Source: Budorcas taxicolor (Eukaryota; Chordata; Mammalia; Artiodactyla; Bovidae). From it: a stretch of 64,000 bases of DNA. The stretch lies in the NCBI RefSeq assembly GCF_023091745.1, contig NC_068920.1:153417622-153481621 (forward strand), read 5' to 3'. The notes under the pieces are model-generated. The model did not search any database and was not told where the DNA came from. It saw only the letters and a list, made by a program, of their open reading frames with translations. The position numbers were made by a program, and so were the translations under genes. This document shows positions 37,001 to 46,000 of this stretch, piece by piece; position 1 is the stretch's first letter, and every line of letters starts with the position of its first letter.

Positions 37001-40000
37001 TCTATTTCCCATGAAGTGATGGGACCGGATGCCATGATCTTCGTTTTCTGAATGTTGAGCTTTAAGCCAACTTTTTCACTCTTTCACTTTCATCAAGAGG
37101 CTTTTTAGTTCCTCGTCAGTTTCTCCCATAAGGGTGGTGTCATTTGCATATCCGAGGTCATTGATATTTCTCCCGGCAATCTTGATTCCAGCTTGTGCTT
37201 CTTCCAGCCCAGCGTTTCTCATGATGTACTCTGCATATAAGTTAAACAAGCAGGGTGACAATATACAGCCTTGATGCACTCCTTTTCCTATTGAAACCAG
37301 TCTGTTGTTCCATATCCAGTTCTAATTGTTGCTTCCTGACCTGCATATAGGTTTCTCAAGAGGCAGGTCAGGTAGTCTGATATTCCCATGTCTTTCAGAA
37401 TTTTCCACAGTTTATTGTGATCCACACAGTCAAAGGCTTTGGCATAGTCAATGAAGCAGAAATAGATGCTTTTCTGGAACTCTGTTGCTTTTTTGATGAT
37501 CCAGCGGATATTGGCAATTCACTTCATAGTAAATATAAGGGGGAAAAGTGGAAGCAGTGACAGATTTTATTTTCTTGGGTTCCAGAATCACTGCAGACGG
37601 TGACTACAGCCAAGAAATTAGAAGATGCTTGCTCCTTGGTAGGAAGTGAGAGTGGAAAGTGAAAGTGTTAGCCATTCAGTCATGTCGAACTCTTTGCAGT
37701 CCCATGGACCGTAGCCCACCAGGCTCTTCTGTCCATGGAATTCTCTGGGCAAGGATCCTAGAGTGGGTAGCCAGATCCTTGGAGGAAAAGCCACGACAAA
37801 TCTAGACAGTGTATTAAAAAGCAGAGACATCACTTTGCTGACAAAGGTCCTTATAGCCAAAGCTGTGTTTTTTTCCAGTAGTCGTGCACGAATGTGAGTT
37901 GGACCATAAAGAAGGTTGAGCGCTGAAGGATTCTTGGTTTCAAATTGTGGTGCCAGAGAAAAGACTCTTGAGAGTCCGTTGACAGCAAGGAGATCAAACC
38001 AGTCAATCCTAAAGGGAATCAACTCTGAATAATCATTAGAAGGACTGTTGCTGAAGCTGAAGCTCTATTACTTTGGCCACCTGATGCAAAAAACCGACTC
38101 ATTGGAGAAGACCCCGATGCTGGGAAAGATTGAGGGCTCGAGAAGGGGGTGACAGAGGATAAGATGATCGGCTAGCATTACCAACTCAATGGACATGAAT
38201 TTGAGCTGACTCTGGAGAAAAGTGGAGTACATGGGAGCCTGGCATGCTGCAGTCCTTGAGGTCACAGAACTTCAGACAGGACTTAATGCGTGAACAGCAA
38301 CATGAAAAGCATACTTCTGCTTTATTGGGGGACTTTGCATGGTCCGTTTGGGTTGAATGTGCCACATGTTCTTGGAACGTGTGTCCTGTTGTTGTAGGTG
38401 GAGTGTTGTGTAAACATCACTTCGATCCAGTTGACTCACTGTTGGTTAAATCTCCTGCAGACTTGCCGCTTATCTCCTTATTTATTCTATCATTTACTGA
38501 GAGAACAGTGAGGAAATGTGTAACTCTGTGCCCTAATCTGTTTCTCCTTTCCATTATGTCAGTTTTTGTTTCTTTTAATTTGACTTTATGAAAACATTTC
38601 AAGTCTCAAGGAGTGACTCTTGGTGCTATGGAATGTCCCTCTTTGTCGTTGGTGATACTCTTCTGAAATCTACTTTGCCTGATACTAATATAGCCATTCC
38701 AGCCTTCATAGTATTGCATGGTATATCCTTTTCCATTCTTTTTTTAATATATCTATGTCTCTATAGTTAAAATGGGATTTTGTCACCAGCATATAGTTGG
38801 ATCTTGCTTTTTCAAATTCCGTCTGACAACCTCCTTTTAATTGCAGTGTTTAGACCAGTCACATTTAATGTAATTATTTATATGGTAGATTTAAGTCTAC
38901 CACCTTGCTATTTGTTCCCCATTTGTTGTATTTGCTTTTTCTTTCTTTTTTTCCCCTTTTCTGCCTTCTTTGGTTTAATTGGGTATTTTCATGATTTCAT
39001 GTTCTCTCTTCTGCTGCCCTGTCAGTGGTTCTGGAGCTCTTTCATCTCCAGAGCTCTCACCCACAGCTTTCAGTTGCCAAAGCCTCTCTGAGCCCCTGGC
39101 TCTGTCTCCATAACCCTTTGAGGTATGCTCTGTGTAGAACCCCTCACCCTGCTCCTTGGTCCAGAATGTACCCCGAGGCAGAAACCCAGAGTGGTGGTAG
39201 AACCTTGCTTGTTTCCGTTCTCCCAGGAGCCACAGTTCTGCTTTGGTTTTCAGGGTCAGTAGACGGTAACTTTATATATTTTGTCCAGTGTTTTGTTTAC
39301 AGGGGATGGGTGAGTCTGGTCCTGGTTAGTCCTCCATGACCAGAAGTGGAGCTCTGGATTTGTGTTTATCCCACATGTTCTCTCCTCTTGCACTTATGTA
39401 AGTGGAGTGACGGTGCAGCGAGTGTGGCGCCCTCAGAGGACCGCCATCAGCCCGCCCAGTGGCCTCCGTGCACTTTCTTGTTGAAGGGGCACAGCATTGC
39501 AAGTCAGCTCCTATAGCGTGGATTCCAGCTCTGCCACACTCACTGTGTGAGCTTGGGGGAATCACTTGCCTGTCTTAACATTTTTCTAAATTTTGGAGCC
39601 AGGGTGGCAAGGAAGACTCTTGGGTTAGAAGATCCCCTTCGTGAGCCAGCTGTCCTGTACTTGTTAGAGTCAGTCTTAGCTCCTATGCGAGTGATGATGA
39701 GTAACTGAGAGAATGTATGTGTGTGCTACAGGTTACTGCTCAGAGGCTTTACTCAGGTCTGAGAGAGAGACGCAGAGGTGACAGGATGTTCTGTTGATTC
39801 AAGTAAAACAAAATCTTTAACAGGACTTCTTTCTCCATATTATTTCCTCTGTTGTTTGAGTCTCATTTCCCTCTCAGTTGCTGCTTGGGTTTGAGCTAGA
39901 GGAGAAGATAAGCCACTCCCCAGCAAAGACAGGCTTAATCCAGGACCCCATTAATCACAAGTATGTGCAATTTGCCAGTAACTAATGGCTTAGGAATAGA

Positions 40001-43000
40001 GGAAAACAATAGAATGGCAAAGACTAGTGATCTCTTCAAGAAAATTAGAGATACCAAGGGAACATTTCATGCAAAGATGGGCACAAAAAAGGACAGAAAT
40101 GATATGGACCTAACAGAAGCAAAAGATATTAAGAAGAGGTGGCAAGAATACACAGAAAAATTATACAAAAGAGATCTTCATGACCTAGATAATCATGATA
40201 GTGTGATCACTCACCTAGAGCCAGACATCCAGGAATGCAAAGTCAAGTGGGCCTTAGGTAGCATCACTACGAACAAAGCTAGTGGTAGTGATGGAATTCC
40301 AGTTGAGCTATTTCAAATCCTTAAAGATGATGCTGTTAAAGTGCTGTTCTCAATATGCCAGCAAATTTGGAAAACTCAGCAGTGGCCACGTGACTGGAAA
40401 AGTTCAGTTTTCATTCCAATCCCAAAGAAAGGCAGTGCCAGAAATGTTCAAACTACCACACAGTTGCACTCTTCTCACACGGTAGCAAAGTAATGCTCAA
40501 AATTCTCCAAGTGAGGCTCCAACAATACATGAACCAAGAACTTTCAGATGTTCAAGCTGGATTTGTAAAAGAGGAACCAGAGATCAAATTGCCAACATCT
40601 GTTGGATCATCAGAAAAGAAAGAGAGTTCAGAAAAACATCTACTTCTGCCTTATTGCCTACTCCAAAGCCCTTGACTCTGTGGATCACAACAAACTGGAA
40701 AATTCATAAAGAGATGGGAATACCAGACCACCTTGTGTGCCTCCTGAGAAATCTGTATGCAGGTCAAGAAGCAACAGTTGGAACTGGACATGGAACAACA
40801 GACCGGTTCCAAATAGGGAAAGGAATACGTCAAGGCTGTATATTATCACCCTGCTTATTTAACTTATATGCAGAGTACATCATGCAAAATGGCAGGCTGG
40901 ATGAAGCACAAGCTGGAATCAAGATTGCTAGGAGAAATATCAATAACCTCAGGTATGCAGATAACACTACCCTTATGGCAGAAAGTGAAGAGGAACTGAA
41001 GAGCCTTTTGATGAAAGTGAAAGAGGAGAGAGAAAAAGCTGGCTTAAAACTCAACATTCAAAAAACAAAAGATCATGGCATCTGGTCCCATCACTTCATG
41101 GTAAATTGATGGGGAAACAAGGGAAACAGCGACAGACTTTATTTTCTTGGGCTCCAAAATCACTGAAAGTGGTGATTGCAGCCATGAAATTAAAAGATGC
41201 TTGCTCCTGGAAGAAAAACTATGACCAAGCTAGACGGCATATTTAAAAGCAGAGACATTACTTGGCTAACAAAGGTCCATCTAGTCAAAGCTATGGTTTT
41301 TCCAGTAGTCATGTATGGATGTGAGAGATGGACTGTAAAGAAAGCTGAGTGCCAAAGAATTGATGCTTTTGAACTGTGGTGTCAGAAAAGACTGTTGAGA
41401 GTCCCTTGGACTGCAAGACCAAGCCAGTCAATCCTAAAGGAAATCAGTCCCGAATATTCATTGGAAGGACTGATGCTGAAGCTGAAACTCCAATACTTTG
41501 GCCACCTGATGCAAAGAACTGACTCATTGGAAAAGACCCTGATGCTGGAAAAGATTGAAGGCAGGAGGAGAAGGGGACAACAGAAGATGAGATGGTTGGA
41601 TGGCATCACCAACTTGATGGACATGAGTTTGAGTGAACTCCAGGAGTTGGTGATGGATGGGACGCCTGGTGTGCTGTAGTCCATGGGGTCACAAAGAGTC
41701 AGACACAACTAGGCAACTGAACTGAATGGCTTTTTGAGTTGCATGGTGTGCCATTCTCAATTCTCCACTTAAGGCCTCAGCCCCTAGCCCCCTGGAACCT
41801 ATGCCTCCCAAAGAAAACATGTCTGAGGAGTGATGTGGTAGCAGGCGCAGGGACTGTTATACACTTAGCTCTGTGACCTCAGACATACTGTTGAAATTCA
41901 GGGAACCGCCATCCATTGTCAAAGGAAGCTGCATGTGAGGAGCTTGCAAAGACGCTCTGTATCTAGCTTGTGCCCCTTTTCTTTGCCTGCCTTCTCACAT
42001 GCTACAGTCTCTCATTCTTCAGTTATCAGTGGACACTCAAGGGTAATGGACTCTGTGGGTCAGGTACAGGTGAATCATTTTCACTTGGACCCAAAGATCT
42101 GCCCACCAGACTTTTGTGTGCTTTAGAAAAAACTAGGGTGGAAGATGGTCATTTCAGATAAGAAAAAGAGTGTGCCAGGAAGGAGGTGCCTTTGTCAGAT
42201 GAGAACGAGAGCAAAATGCAGAACGTGTTTGATGAAGCAGAGAAAATCCTGAGAGTTCAGAGAAGAAAACCAGAAGTCTGAGTCTTCATAATAATGATGG
42301 CTGCCTTTTATCGAGTGTCTGCTACATGTTAGCAGAACTGTGCGGAATCCTTTCCATGCCTTCCCTCAGATGAAGATCCTGAAGCTCCAATAGGTTCTCT
42401 GTGACTCTTCCTAGTGGCACACAGTCAGGGAGCGACGGGAGTCGAGGCCAGGCTGGCTGATGCCGGAGGCCAGCGCCTACCACTCCCCCACACAACGCTG
42501 GGCAGGAGACGGCCTGGCACTTATGCCCAAGTGTCCTCTCAGTGTGACCTTGAGCATATCACAGCTCCTCTTTGCATCACACTTTCCTCCTCATCCTAAA
42601 GTTGGGCTATGCTGCGTAATTCAGACCCTTTCAGTTCTCACTTCTTCTGTAACAGCATCTCTCAAACGTTTCAGGCTGAGGAAAAGGCCGATGCACTGAA
42701 CAAGGAGCTGCTTATGACCAAACAGAAGCTGATTGACGCAGAGGAAGAGAAAAGAAGGCTGGAAGAAGAGTCTGCTCAGGTACGGGGGGGCATCGCCCCT
42801 CCCACACTCCTCTGTGTCTTGCAGATGCTTGAGAGCGGGGATTTCACTGCTGGCTTCCTCTTGGCCCTGGAGAACTCTGGGGACAACTGGCTTCAGTTTC
42901 TCTCCAAAGGCCTTCTTTACTTACTGAATAAAGCAACATAATGTTTCTTAATAGTTAAAATGTAGGAGACAGTGAGGCAAAGCCCACGCTTTCACTGGGG

Positions 43001-46000
43001 CAGAAGTTCCTGTGTGTCAGCATCTGAGTGTGACCAAAAAGGTTAGCATTTCTGCAGAAGGAAAGCAGACGTCTCATAGTGTGTGGCTCCTCCCCTACTT
43101 GCCCTGTCCACAGCTATCTCCCCACAGAGCCAGCTCTGGGAGGCTTGTCCTGAGCACAGCCCCTGGGTAGGAAGAGCTTTGGGTGCTGCGCCCTGGGCAG
43201 GCTGGTTCTGCTTCACTGTCCACCCGCTTCTCATCTCAGTCAGACGGCCCGAGGTGAGCGGTGACGGGGACGTCCCACGTAACCCCCGAGGCGCTGAAGG
43301 AACAGCCGTGCTCCCATCAGCTTCTCCTCGACGTTTGCTCTGTTAGGTCCTCCGCCCAGGGTCCCAGTGTGGGCTGCACTGACAGGGACTTCAGCCAAAG
43401 GCCCACCTGAAGCAGGGTTTGATGTTGTCCGATGTTCTGACTTCTCTCCCGGCATCAGGAGTAGGGTTCGTACTGCTGAGAGAAAGGGGAGGAGACAGGA
43501 GCGCCCCTCTGGGACTGTGGGGTCAGCACAGCACGACACAGCTCCTGCCGGGGCTTCCTGTCTGTCTCCCTCAACCGTCAGTCACCTTTGCTTTTCTTAC
43601 TGTGCGCAGTTAAAAGAAATGTGCCGTCGGGAACTCGACAAGGCAGAATCCGAGATTAAAAAAAACAGCTCTATCATTGGCGACTACAAGCAGGTGGGTC
43701 TGTGCCCCGGAAGTGGGCCACATGCTCTGGGCGCTCTGCTCGCCTGCGTGAGAGGTTTCCTCTCCACACCCCCACGTGTCCCCACTCGGCCACTGGCCCT
43801 GCAGGAGTCCTTGTGCTTCTGGACGAGTTACTGTGCTGATTCTCAGCTGTAAAATAGGGGGACTCGTGACTCCCGGAGAACTGTTGTGAGGAGTCCAGAG
43901 ATGTTTGTGGAGCCCCTGGCCTAGGTCCCTCACACAAGTAGGCACTTAATCCCTGGAGGCTACCCTGGTTCTTGGGAGCACTTCAGACTCTGGCTGTTGA
44001 TGTGTGGTCCTGTGATGTGGAACCACCTGTCCCCAGCCGGTCCATTCTGACAGCTTAACTGAACTGGCCTTGTGCCTTCTGTCCTGGGCTCTCTTGCTGG
44101 CTCCGGAGTCTGGCATGTCTGTAACGTTGACCTTCGAGTGCACTCGGGCGCTGACGGGTTCTCGCAGGTCCTGGGCTGATGGATGCGGAGGTGACAGAGC
44201 CAGAGCACCCTCTGCCCACCTGGCATCTGCCCCCTCCCGCTCAGCACTGTCTCAATTCATGGTCCAGCCTCCACTGTAGAATTCACCATGAGACCAGACT
44301 GTGCAGATTATGACACTGCTGAAGAGACTGTCATTTGAATACCCTGTTTGTTTCCTTAGATTTGCTCTCAGTTGAGTGAAAGATTGGAGAAGCAGCAGGC
44401 TGCTAATAAAGTGGAGATTGAGAAAATTCGAGTAAGTCTTCATTTATCAAAGAGATTTTATCCCCCCTAGTTCATTTAATGGCTGTATTCACAAAAAATT
44501 GGGGGAGGGGGATATTCCACTTGGATTTCAAAAGTGAGAGAAGCTGATGCGTGCCTGACAAGGCAGCTGTCAGGACCTGGTTCAGCAACAGCTCATGTTT
44601 TGCCTCTTTCCATTGGGTGGGGGATACAAATCAGACCAGAAGAGTTCTGACTTTAGACCTCAAGGTGCAGGTGTCCCTTTTCTTTATAAATTTGTACAAC
44701 GTCCTCCTCTGGATTACTTTGCTTGTAAAAAAACAAAATGAAATGCAAGAGCCCTAAGACTTGAGGTGTTGTCTGTGACTCCTGCAGCACCACGCTGAGG
44801 TGGAAGGGTCCTGTGAGTGACAGGTTTCACTCGAGGGCGGGAGCTGCAGAGGCCAGGCCACTCCCCACGATTTTCTGTAGCATGGGGACCACTCCCCACG
44901 ATTTTCTGTAGCGTGGGGACCACGCCCCATGATTTTCTGTAGCGTGGAGACCACTCCCCACAATTTTCTGTAGCGTGAGGACATCTGCCTCCTGCTATAA
45001 TGGACCCAGATACAGTGAGAGCCAGAGTTTTTAAATGCTTTGTTGCCAGTTTCAGAGTTTTTGTTCCTTGATATTTTCTTTATAATTAGACTACTTGTCA
45101 ACTTTTACTAAGATCAGTAATTTACTGAAAGATATTTACTAACATATTTACAACTGGGTGGACAGAAAGGTGGGAGAGTTCATGACCATCTTTGCATGAA
45201 GCAACATTTTACCTGGAGCAAGGCGATGCTTGGCCTCTATTATAAGCAGTGTTTAACCAGCAGTACCAATTTTTTAAGCAAAATTCATTTTCTGATTCTA
45301 AAACTAATAATGTTCATTGAAGAAAATTGAAGAATACGAATAAAGGGGCAGGGGAAGAAAGCCTTATAATCTTACTACCCAAAGAGTACATCACCGTTAA
45401 CACTTCGGTGTGTGTTCTTTCAGTGTTTGTATTTCCTGTAACATACAGATTTTCTTTCAGTCTGAGATATGCATTTTTTTCAAATTTACATCTGAAGCTA
45501 GGACATATTTTATAACTAATGGCTTTTGTGGTTTCACTGGCAGAATATTCTCTTAGAGGAAAATGAAATGATATTTCTTATAGTCATTGCTGTCTTATTT
45601 TCATGAAATGTAGTATGTATTTGTAACTATGCTTTAACGACATTTTCGTGTCCTAGTTCACCCAGCACCATAACATTTTTACCAAATTATGAAAAATTCC
45701 TCAAAAACCTTTCCGAGGCTGCACGCTTGTTGTATAAATACAGCGCATCCTATGTAATTTCTCCCAGGAGCGATAGTTTATCTCCCCACCCCTTTTTTGT
45801 GTCTCTGATTCTGCAGTGAAATTCCTTGTACATGAATCTTTCTCTAGTCACTCCTTTATCATTTTTTTAGCTAAGGTTCCTAGACGTGAAATGACCGGCT
45901 CAAGACATAACTATGTGTATGGTTTTGGGTATGTAACGCCAGGTGGTTTTTCCAGTAGGTCATCTAACAGTTTACAAAAAGAACATAGCTTTTCAGAAGC

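Larger units (their letters stand above)
35629..38305 (+). mobile_element. BovB LINE nested in L1, itself interrupted twice
   Basis: Sense-strand BovB ORF2 reverse-transcriptase end and 3' UTR. It is present at 35629-36283, then 37518-37639, then 37774-38305, and ends acttaatgcgtgaacagcaa. The flanking duplication, aaagcatacttttgc at 35613-35627 and aaagcatacttctgc at 38306-38320, has one mismatch. Insertions are a minus BovB (36284-37517) and a minus Bov-tA piece (37640-37773). The RT box reads YVED where BovB has YADD, and stops are present, so it is inactive. Confidence 0.88.
33828..39170 (-). mobile_element. L1 LINE ORF2 fragment, interrupted by BovB
   Basis: The plus strand carries antisense L1 ORF2 in order. 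Left part (33828-35628): taccacactgttttaattat, tgtgttgaatctataaatca, tgaccttgctaaattcactt, tttgatatcagggaaatgct. Right part (38306-39170): ttgtgtaaacatcacttcga, ttgcctgatactaatatagc, tagaccagtcacatttaatg. The two parts are contiguous in L1 once the BovB at 35629-38305 is removed. Many stops; inactive. Confidence 0.85.
31472..42674 (+). other. RABGAP1: RABGAP1 intron between window exons 8 and 9, transposon-rich
   Basis: The intron is 11203 bp, the longest complete one in the window. In order it holds an hAT fossil (32030-32240), a MIR split by a Bov-A2 (32685-33150), a MIR (33720-33825), a long L1 fragment with nested BovB copies (33828-39170), a MIR (39490-39570), a BovB (39955-41728) and a MIR (42295-42465). 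Roughly two thirds is LINE-derived. Confidence 0.85.

Noticed and set aside
39963..41679. A functional reverse-transcriptase gene
   Set aside because: The frames belong to a 5'-truncated BovB with frameshifts, stops and a changed YADD box.
44858..44981. CRISPR-like array of short direct repeats
   Set aside because: The units are contiguous with no unique spacers; this is an ordinary minisatellite in a vertebrate intron.
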